Positions 53,586-61,424 of a DNA stretch of 64,000 bases are shown piece after piece; position 1 is the stretch's first letter, and every line of letters starts with the position of its first letter. A program made the position numbers and the translations under genes. The DNA comes from DASUPK01 sp963743575. GTDB lineage: Bacteria > Actinomycetota > Thermoleophilia > Solirubrobacterales > 70-9. The notes below the pieces were generated by a model. It ran no database searches and had not been told where the DNA came from. It worked only from the letters and a program-made list of their open reading frames with translations. The stretch spans positions 806,001 to 870,000 of the forward strand of contig CAVUQC010000007.1 of assembly GCA_963743575.1 (NCBI GenBank), given 5' to 3'.

Positions 53586-54917
53586 GTGAACGACCAGCTC
53601 TTCGAGACCGGCGACGACGCTCCCCGGATGGGCGCGCCGGCGACCGACGCTCCTCTCGCCACGCGCATGCGGCCGCGCGACCTCGACGAGCTCGCCGGTC
53701 AGACCCACCTGCTGGAGGCAGGGTCCGCCCTCCGGTCCGCGATCGAGTCCGGCGAGCCCCACAGCGCGATCTTCTACGGCCCGCCCGGCAGCGGCAAGAC
53801 GACCGTCGCGCGGATCATCGCCGCGAGGGCGAAGGGGGCGTTCGAGGAGCTCTCGGCCGTCAACGCCGGCCGGCCGGAGGTGCGCGAGGTGATCGCGCGA
53901 GCCCGGGAGCGGCGCGCCGCGGGGCGCCCCACGATCTTCTTCCTCGACGAGATCCACCGCTTCAACAAGGGGCAGCAGGACGCGCTGCTGCCCGCCGTCG
54001 AGGAGGGCCTGATCACGTTGATCGGCGCTACGACCGAGAACCCGTACTTCGAGGTCAACTCGGCGCTGCTCTCCCGGTCCCAGATCTACGAGTTCAGGCC
54101 GCTGAGCGCTACGGAGATCGAGGAGCTGGTGCTGCGGGCGCTCGGGGACGAGCGCGGGATCCCGGACCCGCCGGACATCTCAGGCGATGCCCTTCGGATG
54201 CTCGCCGCCCGCGCCGGCGGAGACGGCCGGGTCGCGCTCGCCGCTCTCGAGCGTGCGGCCGAGGCGACCGGGCGAACCGATGAGAACGAGATCAGCGTCG
54301 CCGCCGTGGAGGACGCGCTGCAGCGCAAGGCCCTTCTCTACGACCGCGAGGGCGACAAGCACTACGACTACATCTCAGCCTGGATCAAGGCGACGCGCGG
54401 TTCCGACGTCGACGCGTCGATCTACTACCTCGCGGTCATGCTCGAGGGCGGCGAGGACCCACGCTTCATCGCGCGGCGGATGGTGATCTTCGCGTCCGAG
54501 GACATCGGCAACGCCGACCCCCAGGCGCTCATGATCGCAACGGCCGCGGGCCAGGCGGTCGACCGCGTCGGCCTGCCCGAGTGCGCGCTCAACCTCGCCC
54601 AGGCCGCCGCGTACCTCGCGCTGGCACCGAAGTCGAATGCCTCGACCCGGGCGATCTCCAAGGCGTCGGCACATGTCCGCGAGCACGGTGCCGCGGAGCC
54701 GCCGCCCCATCTACAGGACGCGCACTACCCGGGCGCCAAGGAGCTCGGCCGCGGCGAGGGCTACCGGTACCCGCACGACGAGCCCGGCGGAGTCACCGAC
54801 CAGCCGCTCGCGCCGGAGTCGGTTCGCCGGGAGCGCTTCTACGAGCCGACCGACCGGGGCGCGGAGGCGGAGCTCCGCGAGCGGCTGAAGCGCCTGCGCA
54901 AGCAACTCGGCAAATAG
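53586..54917 (+). CDS. rarA: Replication-associated recombination protein A (RarA/MgsA)
   Basis: The 443-residue clamp-loader-like AAA+ ATPase has MRPRDLDELAGQTHLL, Walker A FYGPPGSGKTT, Walker B FFLDEIHRFNKGQQDALLPAVE, sensor 1 ATTENPYFEVNSALLSR, and the MgsA C-terminal tetramerisation domain (AVMLEGGEDPRFIARRMVIF). It acts at stalled replication forks. GTG 53586 is the best in-frame start; ATG 53629 is an alternative. Confidence 0.94.
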   Translation: MNDQLFETGDDAPRMGAPATDAPLATRMRPRDLDELAGQTHLLEAGSALRSAIESGEPHSAIFYGPPGSGKTTVARIIAARAKGAFEELSAVNAGRPEVREVIARARERRAAGRPTIFFLDEIHRFNKGQQDALLPAVEEGLITLIGATTENPYFEVNSALLSRSQIYEFRPLSATEIEELVLRALGDERGIPDPPDISGDALRMLAARAGGDGRVALAALERAAEATGRTDENEISVAAVEDALQRKALLYDREGDKHYDYISAWIKATRGSDVDASIYYLAVMLEGGEDPRFIARRMVIFASEDIGNADPQALMIATAAGQAVDRVGLPECALNLAQAAAYLALAPKSNASTRAISKASAHVREHGAAEPPPHLQDAHYPGAKELGRGEGYRYPHDEPGGVTDQPLAPESVRRERFYEPTDRGAEAELRERLKRLRKQLGK

Positions 54918-55224
54918 ACGGAACCTCGGTCGCGTTAGCGCCGCGTTAAGGCGACTCGCGATCGTTTCCAGGCGCAACTTTTTCCGGCGGTGGCTGTTTT
55001 GGGCCATGTCTGACGCTCTGGCAGTTACGTGTCCGCGGCACTGGAATCGCCGCCGGACAAGCCGGAGCCGGCAACGTAAGTAGCCGGGGAGTGGACAACG
55101 AAGGCCGGGAGCTCGGGGATTGCTCCCGGCCTTCACTTCGTTCAGACACTGGGAGGGGAGGTACTGGGAGGAGCGGCCTCGGCGGGAGGCCGCTGCCTGC
55201 GAACGCCCGCCGAACCCTCGCGCG
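54918..55224. other. Intergenic region with nested hairpins, possible structured RNA
   Basis: This 350-base gap (with the promoter to 55267) holds no convincing gene. TTACGT (55025-55030) can pair with ACGTAA (55074-55079), enclosing GTCCGCGGC/GCCGCCGGAC (55031-55058) and GCCG/CGGC (55061-55072), a three-way junction. Two further strong stems follow: AAGGCCGGGAGC/GCTCCCGGCCTT (55101-55133) and GCGGCCTC/GAGGCCGC (55173-55193). No T-run follows, so a plain terminator is unlikely. A 25-codon ORF (ATG 55004) exists but is probably chance. I match no known riboswitch. Confidence 0.4.
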
Positions 55225-55260
55225 TAGAATCGCCACGGACGAGCGCAAGCGACGAGAGGA
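55225..55260 (+). promoter_or_regulatory. Putative promoter and RBS for basic-tailed aldehyde dehydrogenase
   Basis: TAGAAT (55225-55230) is a good -10; transcription near 55237 would give a leader of about 31 bases with GAGAGGA (55254-55260) placed eight bases before ATG 55268. Confidence 0.5.
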
Positions 55261-55267
55261 CGCAGCG

Positions 55268-56962
55268 ATGGAGGCGAGCCGCACCCGCAAGACACAGAAG
55301 TCCGACGCCAACGGCAGGAGCGGGAACGGCGCCGCGCCCTCCAAGGCCAAGAGCCCCAAGCCCTCCAAGTCCTCCGGCAAGCGCACCAAGCCGAAGTCGA
55401 CGCCCGCACTCGAGTCCTTCAACCCGGCGACCGGAGAGCTGGTCGGCACGGTCGAGACGCTCACGCCCGCGAAGGTTCAGGGCGTCGTCGACGAGGTCGC
55501 CGAGGTGCAGCCGTTCTGGGCGGCCCTCTCGCTCGAGGATCGCGCCCGCTACATGCGCCGCGCGATCGACGTGCTGATTGCAGAGCTTGACGAGATCGCG
55601 GAGCTGCTCACCAGCGAGCAGGGCAAGCCCCGGGTCGAGAGCTACACGATGGAGCTCCTGCCCACCATCGACTCCCTGAAGTGGATCGCCGACAACGGCC
55701 CGCAGATCCTCTCGGACGAGAAGCTCTCGATGCCCGTCTTCCTGAAGTCGAAGAGCGCCAAGTTCACCTACGAGCCGATCGGGGTGGTCGGGGTGATCGC
55801 GCCGTGGAACTACCCCTGGTCGATCCCGTTCGGCGAGGTGGCGATCGCCCTGATGTGCGGCAACGGCGTGGTCCTCAAGCCGGCCAGCCTGACGCCCCTG
55901 ATCGGCGAGCGCATCCGCCAGACCTTCGAGAAGGCGGGACTGCCCGAGGGCCTGATCCGCACGGTTCACGGCGGCGGCCGGGTCGGCGACGCCCTCGTCA
56001 AGTCGACCGCCGGCAAGATCTTTTTCACCGGCTCGGTCGAGGTCGGGCGCAAGGTCGGCGTCGAGTGCGCCAAGCGCATGAAGGGGTCGGTCCTGGAGCT
56101 GGGCGGCAAGGATCCGCAGATCGTCTGCGCCGACGCAGATCTCGCCAACGCGGTCTCGGGCGCCGTCTGGGGAGGCTTCGCCAACGCTGGCCAGACCTGC
56201 TCCGGAATCGAGCGCGTCTACGTCGTCCACGAGGTGGCGGACCGCTTCCTGGAGGGTGTCGTCCGCGAGACCGAGCGGCTCACCGTCGGCGATCCGCGCG
56301 ACTGGACGACCGAGATCGGGCCGATGGTCTCGGACCAGCAGGCTGCGATTGTCAGCGATCTAGTTAGTGATGCCGTGGAGAGCGGAGCCAAGAAGCTCAC
56401 CGGCGGCCCGGTCAAGGTCAAGGGCATGGAGGGCAGCTTCATCGCGCCCGTCGTGCTCAGCGACGTCACGCACGACATGCGAATCATGAACGAGGAGATC
56501 TTCGGCCCGGTGCTCCCGGTCATGAAGGTCCACTCCGAGGAGGAGGCGCTCGCCCTCGCCAACGACTCGCAGTTCGGGCTCGGCGCGTCGGTCTGGACCA
56601 AGGACCGAGCCAAAGGCGAGCGGATCGCTCACCAGATCGAGTCCGGGATGGTCTGGGTGAATGACCACTCGTTCTCCCACGGCGCCTGCCAATGCGCCTG
56701 GGGCGGGGTCAAGGACTCCGGACTCGGCCGATCCCACTCCAAGTTCGGCTTCTACGAGTGCGTGAACATCAAGCAGCTCGCCTGGGAGCCGGGCTGGACC
56801 CGGGACATGTGGTGGCAGCCGTACGACCGCAAGCTCGGGGACGCGATCCGCTACTCGGCCAAGCTGCTCTACAGCCGCAACGGCGACCGGCTGACCGCGT
56901 TGAGGGAGGGTTTCCGGCCGCTGGTTGAGGTCACCCGGCGGACCATGCGAAAGGGCCAGTAG
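55268..56962 (+). CDS. Aldehyde dehydrogenase with a Lys/Ser/Pro-rich N-terminal extension
   Basis: The 564-residue ALDH (about 500 is usual) has IAPWNYPWSIPFGEVA, VVLKPASLTP, FFTGSVEVGRKVG, LELGGKDPQIV and AGQTCSGIERVYV with the catalytic Cys. It resembles the long membrane- or lipid-associated branch that oxidises fatty or aromatic aldehydes. The first about 45 residues are disordered, rich in Lys, Ser and Pro (SKAKSPKPSKSSGKRTKP), like a histone tail or nucleoid-binding arm, and are not part of the ALDH fold. The C-terminal 70 residues extend past the catalytic domain and may associate with membranes. Confidence 0.9.
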   Translation: MEASRTRKTQKSDANGRSGNGAAPSKAKSPKPSKSSGKRTKPKSTPALESFNPATGELVGTVETLTPAKVQGVVDEVAEVQPFWAALSLEDRARYMRRAIDVLIAELDEIAELLTSEQGKPRVESYTMELLPTIDSLKWIADNGPQILSDEKLSMPVFLKSKSAKFTYEPIGVVGVIAPWNYPWSIPFGEVAIALMCGNGVVLKPASLTPLIGERIRQTFEKAGLPEGLIRTVHGGGRVGDALVKSTAGKIFFTGSVEVGRKVGVECAKRMKGSVLELGGKDPQIVCADADLANAVSGAVWGGFANAGQTCSGIERVYVVHEVADRFLEGVVRETERLTVGDPRDWTTEIGPMVSDQQAAIVSDLVSDAVESGAKKLTGGPVKVKGMEGSFIAPVVLSDVTHDMRIMNEEIFGPVLPVMKVHSEEEALALANDSQFGLGASVWTKDRAKGERIAHQIESGMVWVNDHSFSHGACQCAWGGVKDSGLGRSHSKFGFYECVNIKQLAWEPGWTRDMWWQPYDRKLGDAIRYSAKLLYSRNGDRLTALREGFRPLVEVTRRTMRKGQ

Positions 56963-57065
56963 GCCCCCTGCGGTGGTGCGGCGCCAGCCGCGGGATTAGA
57001 AATCTGAGTTGCGCGGTAACCCGTAGGGCGTGACGGGCAGCGCCTAAATTCGCCGGGGAATCGCG

Positions 57066-57146
57066 TTGTTCGCGGCTCTCGTGCTCACCAGTGCTGCCGT
57101 GGCGTATCTGGCGATCGAGTTGATCGATGGTGCCACCAATGCCTAG
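57066..57146 (+). CDS. Possible 26-residue hydrophobic peptide
   Basis: A small frame from TTG 57066 encodes one hydrophobic helix (ALVLTSAAVAYLAIELID). TAAATT at 57045-57050 is a plausible -10. Upstream in-frame TAA limits the start to TTG or non-standard codons. It overlaps the start of the next gene and may be a leader peptide, a remnant, or chance. Confidence 0.2.
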   Translation: MFAALVLTSAAVAYLAIELIDGATNA

Positions 57147-58074
57147 AAGGTCCGTACCTGATATTCGTTCCACCGTGAGGACAGGGGGCAAGTGGCAGGG
57201 GCGGATGGTGATCGCTGCGGCGGGCGCCCTGTTGATCGCCGCCCTCGTGCTCGGCGTCGCTCCCGGGATCGCCAAGAAGAAGAAGTCGAAGGTCCGGAGC
57301 CCGGGCCATCTGGTGGTGGCCACGCAGGGCTACACCCTCTCCAACGTCGACGACCGGCAGCGGATGACGGTCTCGTGTCCCGGAAGCAAGGAGCCGTACG
57401 GCGGCGGGTTCCTCACCGACCCCCCGCCCGGCCAGGATGGCCAGGGCGTCTACCCGAACTCCTACGAGCGCCTCGGAGCGCAGGGCGGCTACCACATCAC
57501 CGCTGCGCTGATCAATCCGACCAAGACCAGAGTCATGCCGCGGAACCTGACGCTTCAGGTCGTCTGCGGCAAGAAGATCGGCCCGATCAGCGACCCGCAC
57601 ACGGTCGGGAGCCTCGATGCGGGTTCCGGCCCCAAGACTCTGGTCGCGAAGTGCCCGAAGAAGCAGAGCCTGATCGGCGGCGGCTATCAGCGGTCGAACG
57701 GAGTGACCGATGCGGGTGTGATGACGACCGAGTCCCGCCGGACCTCCGCTCGCACCTGGCAGGTCATGGCAAACGACCCCGGGGGCTTCCCCGGCGAGGC
57801 GGTGGCGATCGGGTACTGCGTCCACTCCAAGAAGCCGGTGGTCACCGAGGTCGCGGGTTCGGTGACCGTCCCCTCACGGACGAGCGCAACAGCCACCACC
57901 GCGCCGTGCCCCGCCGGGCGGCAACTGGTCTTCTCGGGCTTCAGCGCGCCCCCATCGGGCGAGATCCGGTTCCTCGGCGAGGGCTTCAACCCGAACGGCA
58001 GCACCTCGGCGACCGGCTACAACACCGGCGGGCCGGCGACGCTCACCGCCTACAGCTACTGCCTCCGGGTCTAG
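57127..58074 (+). CDS. Secreted three-repeat protein of unknown function (paralogue 1)
   Basis: After an N-in signal/anchor (about 28-49, ending PGIA) and a KKKKSK patch, the protein consists of three units, each opening with a CP motif followed by a Gly-rich turn (SCPGSKEPYGGGF, KCPKKQSLIGGGYQ, PCPAGRQLVFSGFS) and closing with a Cys after hydrophobic residues. Cys pairs fall at 84/147, 176/231 and 261/312, probably one disulfide per unit. No known domain is recognised. ATG 57127 or 57139 could be the start. Confidence 0.75.
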   Translation: MVPPMPRRSVPDIRSTVRTGGKWQGRMVIAAAGALLIAALVLGVAPGIAKKKKSKVRSPGHLVVATQGYTLSNVDDRQRMTVSCPGSKEPYGGGFLTDPPPGQDGQGVYPNSYERLGAQGGYHITAALINPTKTRVMPRNLTLQVVCGKKIGPISDPHTVGSLDAGSGPKTLVAKCPKKQSLIGGGYQRSNGVTDAGVMTTESRRTSARTWQVMANDPGGFPGEAVAIGYCVHSKKPVVTEVAGSVTVPSRTSATATTAPCPAGRQLVFSGFSAPPSGEIRFLGEGFNPNGSTSATGYNTGGPATLTAYSYCLRV

Positions 58075-58126
58075 ACATTTCTCATCCGGACTTGACCGGG
58101 ACTATCGGCCTGCCGATGGGTTAGGG

Positions 58127-59011
58127 ATGAAGATGACCCCGAGCATCACAGGGTCGAGTGCCCGCCGGCTTTCGATCGCCTTCGCCCTCTTGCTCGCCTG
58201 CGGCGCGCTGCTCGCGCTGGCCACCGCGTCGGGAGCGGCGGCCAAGTCCGTGACCTACAAACACAAGTCCTTCAGCCTCGACGGAGCGAACGCCAAGCGA
58301 CGTCTCACCGTCCGCTGCCCAGGGCACCTCGTGCCGCTGGGGGGAGGGATGAACAGCTTCCCGCTGCCGCAGTCCGACGGCGAGGGCGTCTACCCGCACT
58401 CCTACGAGCGGCTCGGCGTCCAGCACGGCTACCACAGCACGGTGGTGCTGTTCGACCCCTCACCTTCGTCGACGACCGCGCGCACCGTCACGCTCCAGGT
58501 CGCCTGCGCCCGCAAGCAGAAGCACGTCACGCCCCCTCACACGACCGTCTACGTCAATCCTGGGCAGACGAAGACCGCCGTGGCGACCTGCCCGGGGAAC
58601 CGGCGGCTCTTCGGCGGCGGGTTCCAGCGCACCGACTTCACGGCACGCGGCGGCGACTACATCACGGAGTCCCGGGCGATCTCCGACAAGTCCTGGAGCG
58701 TCACGGGCAGCGCCTTCGGCGGCTTCGGCGGCCAGCTGACCGCGATCGCCTACTGCTGGCACAGCCGCAAGCCGCTGCTCACGGAGGTCTCGGCCTCCGC
58801 CAGCGCGGGCAGTGGCCGGCTCGCAACCGCCGAGACCCCGTCCTGCCCGGTCGGGCACATCGTCTTCGGCGGCTTCAGCACCTCGCCCACCGGAGAAGCG
58901 CTGTTCACGAACGGCTTCTTCACCCCGTCGGGCGGCTGGTCGGCGTCGGCGATCCCCCACTTCGGCTCCAGCACAACGATCACGGCGTACGGGTACTGCC
59001 TGAAGCTCTAG
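58127..59011 (+). CDS. Secreted three-repeat protein of unknown function (paralogue 2)
   Basis: The 294-residue protein has a signal peptide (about 12-39, ending GAAA) and is a tandem paralogue of the preceding gene, sharing GVYPHSYERLG, CPGNRRLFGGGFQR, TAIAYCWHSRKP and a final TAYGYCLKL. Its Cys pairs at 64/127, 155/210 and 240/291 have exactly the same spacings (63, 55, 51) as paralogue 1. This conservation indicates a shared three-module fold. ATG 58127 is followed by an in-frame ATG at 58133. Confidence 0.78.
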   Translation: MKMTPSITGSSARRLSIAFALLLACGALLALATASGAAAKSVTYKHKSFSLDGANAKRRLTVRCPGHLVPLGGGMNSFPLPQSDGEGVYPHSYERLGVQHGYHSTVVLFDPSPSSTTARTVTLQVACARKQKHVTPPHTTVYVNPGQTKTAVATCPGNRRLFGGGFQRTDFTARGGDYITESRAISDKSWSVTGSAFGGFGGQLTAIAYCWHSRKPLLTEVSASASAGSGRLATAETPSCPVGHIVFGGFSTSPTGEALFTNGFFTPSGGWSASAIPHFGSSTTITAYGYCLKL

Positions 59012-59063
59012 ACGCCGAGTCGGGCGTGCGGGGATTTGGAATCGATCGTCTAGATTCGCTCGA

Positions 59064-59732
59064 ATGGAGCGGACTCTGGCCGTGGAAAGCGGCCCCGCCA
59101 CGAGCACCGGCCAATCGGCCGTGGAGCTGAGCGGCCTCCGTCGCGACTTCGGTGACCGGACTGCGCTCGCCGGAATCAGCGCACGGCTCGAGCCCGGCGA
59201 GAGCCTCGCCGTCCTCGGCCGCAACGGGTCCGGCAAGTCGACGCTTCTGAGGATCCTCGCCGGACTGCTGCGGCCGAGCGGCGGCGAGGTCTCCGTGCTC
59301 GGATTTTCCCTTCCGAAGGAGACCCACCGGATCCGCGGGCGGGTGGGCTACCTGGGCCATGCCCCATTGCTCTACCGAGATCTCAGCCCGCGCGAGAACC
59401 TCTCGCTGGTGGCCGCCCTGCACGGGCTCGATCCCGAGGACGCGGGGCGGCGGATCGAGACCCTGCTGGACGCGGTCGGGATGTCCGCGCGCGGCGGCGA
59501 CCGGGTGGCCGAGCTGTCGGCGGGAATGAAGCAGAGGGTGGATATCTGCCGGGCCGTCCTGCACGAGCCCGGGCTGCTGCTCCTCGACGAACCGGATGCC
59601 CATCTGGACACCGAGGCCCGGCGCCTGGTCGAGCCGCTGATCGGCCCGGGCACCGGCTCCGGCCGGGTCGTCGTAAGCCACGACCGGGAGGCCGCGACCG
59701 CGGGCGCCGATCTGGTGCTGGAGCTCGGATGA
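59064..59732 (+). CDS. ccmA: Heme exporter ATP-binding protein CcmA
   Basis: The 222-residue ATPase has Walker A GRNGSGKSTLL, signature ELSAGMKQRVDICRAVL and Walker B LLLLDEPDAHLD, the Ccm-typical form. With CcmB and CcmC it releases heme from CcmE during cytochrome c maturation. ATG 59064 has TAGATT (59051-59056) seven bases upstream, a leaderless promoter likely to drive the whole ccm-hem operon. The stop overlaps ccmB as ATGA. Confidence 0.93.
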   Translation: MERTLAVESGPATSTGQSAVELSGLRRDFGDRTALAGISARLEPGESLAVLGRNGSGKSTLLRILAGLLRPSGGEVSVLGFSLPKETHRIRGRVGYLGHAPLLYRDLSPRENLSLVAALHGLDPEDAGRRIETLLDAVGMSARGGDRVAELSAGMKQRVDICRAVLHEPGLLLLDEPDAHLDTEARRLVEPLIGPGTGSGRVVVSHDREAATAGADLVLELG

Positions 59733-60397
59733 CCCCATTCCGGGCGCTGCTCCGCAAGGATCTCCGCGTTGAGCTCCGCACGCTGCGCTCGATCCCCGCG
59801 ATGGCCTTGTTCGCGGTCAGCGCCTTCGTCATCTTCCGGTTCGGCCTCGACCGGACCACCCTGGACGGTGGCCTTGCGGCCGGAGTTCTGGTGCCGACCC
59901 TCCTCTTCGCCGCGCTGCTCGCCATCAACCGCCTCTTCGTGGCCGAGCGAGAGGAGGGCGGCTTCGACCTGATCCGGCTGGCGCCGATCGACCGGACGGT
60001 CCTGTTCGCGGCGAAGGCGAGCGCTCTGGTGATCTACCTGGTGATCCTTGAGCTGATCGCCGTGCCGATCTTCGCCCTCTTCTTCCTCGACTCGGTGTCC
60101 GGGCTCCTCCCCTTTGCGCTGGTCCTCCTGATGACGAACATCGGGCTGGCCGCGACCGGAACGGTCATCTCCACGATCGCGACGATGTCGAGCGCGCGCG
60201 ATCTGCTCGCGCCCCTGATCCTCCTCCCTCTGCTGATCCCACTCGTGATCGCGGCCGCGGGCGCCGGCGAGCATCTCCTGGCCTCGGGCGGCCCTGACTA
60301 TGGGCGCTTCGGGACATGGCTGGCGTTGCTCGGCCTCTACGATCTGATCTTCCTCCTGGTGGGTTACGCGACGTTCGACTTCCTGCTCGAGGACTAG
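59729..60397 (+). CDS. ccmB: Heme exporter membrane protein CcmB
   Basis: The 222-residue protein has six helices and starts with RALLRKDLRVELRTLRSIPAM, a common CcmB N-terminus that inserts next to the ATPase. It overlaps ccmA by four bases. No heme-binding residues are expected in this subunit. Confidence 0.88.
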   Translation: MTPFRALLRKDLRVELRTLRSIPAMALFAVSAFVIFRFGLDRTTLDGGLAAGVLVPTLLFAALLAINRLFVAEREEGGFDLIRLAPIDRTVLFAAKASALVIYLVILELIAVPIFALFFLDSVSGLLPFALVLLMTNIGLAATGTVISTIATMSSARDLLAPLILLPLLIPLVIAAAGAGEHLLASGGPDYGRFGTWLALLGLYDLIFLLVGYATFDFLLED

Positions 60398-60411
60398 CCG
60401 GGGACCATCGA

Positions 60412-61185
60412 ATGGCCAAAGCGCTCAGATCGATAACGCTTCGCCGCCTCGCAATCGCGACCGTCCTCGTGATGGGTGCGGGCTACGGGCTCGCGTTCCT
60501 CTACGCGCCCGAGGACGCCGACCAGGGCTTCATCCAGAAGATCTTCTACCTGCACGTGCCGCTGGCCATCGTCTCGCTCGTCGGGTTCATCGTCGCGGGA
60601 CTGCTGGCGATCCAGCACCTGCGCACCGACGATCCCAAGTGGGATGCACGCTCGTACGTCTCGATCCACCTCTCCGTGATCTTCGGCGCCGCCGTGCTGC
60701 TCACCGGCGCGATCTGGGCGAAGGGCTCTTGGGGCGTCTGGTGGGAGTGGCGGGAGCCCACCCTGGTCAGCTTCCTGATCGTCTTCCTGCTCTACGCGAC
60801 CTACTACCCCCTGCGCTACGCGATCGAGGATCGAGATCGCCAGGCTCGCTATGCCTCGGTCTTCGCGATCACCGCCGGCGCCTTCGTGCCGCTCAACTTC
60901 GCCGCGGTCCGCGCCGCGCAGCCCCTGGTCCATCCCAGGACCTTCTCCGACGCCGGTGGTCTACCCGGATCGATGCTGCTCGCCTTTCTCGTCTGCCTCG
61001 CGGGGATGGCGCTTCTCTGGGTCACCCTGGTTCGCTTCGAGCTCGCCTCAAAGCGCGCATCGGGAGACCTGAAGCGGATCCGCAGGGCTCTCGGCGGAGG
61101 GAACGAGCCGCCGCAGCTCGCCCGCTCGATCGCTCCCGTCGCGACCTCCACCATGAGCTCGATGCGCGCGGAGGACGGTCGATGA
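60412..61185 (+). CDS. ccmC: Cytochrome c biogenesis protein CcmC
   Basis: The 257-residue membrane protein has six helices and the tryptophan-rich WGVWWEWREPTLVSFLIVF motif, with periplasmic His residues (YLHVP, VHPRTF) that ligate heme for transfer to CcmE. ATG 60412 (MAKALRSITLRRL) is preferred over an upstream frame start. The stop overlaps the small ccmD-like gene as ATGA. Confidence 0.93.
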   Translation: MAKALRSITLRRLAIATVLVMGAGYGLAFLYAPEDADQGFIQKIFYLHVPLAIVSLVGFIVAGLLAIQHLRTDDPKWDARSYVSIHLSVIFGAAVLLTGAIWAKGSWGVWWEWREPTLVSFLIVFLLYATYYPLRYAIEDRDRQARYASVFAITAGAFVPLNFAAVRAAQPLVHPRTFSDAGGLPGSMLLAFLVCLAGMALLWVTLVRFELASKRASGDLKRIRRALGGGNEPPQLARSIAPVATSTMSSMRAEDGR

Positions 61186-61424
61186 TCCCTCTGGCGATCG
61201 AGAACTCAGACCGATACGTCGGCGGCGCCTACCTCGTCTTCCTCCTGCTGCTGCTGATCTACGTGGCGATCATGGCCGCGAAGCTCCAACGCATCCAGCG
61301 AGACCTCGGCTCGCTGGCCGAGCTCGCCGAGCGGCCCTCGCGCGAGGCGGCCGAGCGCGACGTCGGGCAGATCCACGACCGCGAGCAGGAGATCCAGGCC
61401 GTCCGGCAGGGAAACCGCGGATGA
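61182..61424 (+). CDS. ccmD: CcmD-like small membrane protein
   Basis: An 80-residue protein with one transmembrane helix (YLVFLLLLLIYVAIMAAKL) and a charged coiled-coil C-terminus occupies the ccmD position between ccmC and hemA, with ATGA overlaps on both sides. CcmD stabilises the CcmABC-CcmE complex. The assignment rests on size, topology and position, as CcmD sequences are poorly conserved. Confidence 0.75.
   Translation: MIPLAIENSDRYVGGAYLVFLLLLLIYVAIMAAKLQRIQRDLGSLAELAERPSREAAERDVGQIHDREQEIQAVRQGNRG

Noticed and set aside
50990..54283. A 1097-codon plus-strand open frame
   Set aside because: It is antisense to the M20 peptidase and chromate transporter genes, whose motifs are unambiguous, and its translation is low-complexity Arg/Gly/Asp-rich; long antisense frames are common at this GC content.
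55004..55081. 25-codon ORF (MSDALAVTC...) in the rarA-ALDH gap
   Set aside because: It has no ribosome binding site or leaderless promoter, and the Arg-rich translation coincides with stem-forming GC-rich DNA.
55101..55133. 12-bp hairpin as the rarA terminator
   Set aside because: It lies 184 bases past rarA and has no T-run on either strand, so I list it as part of a structured region instead.
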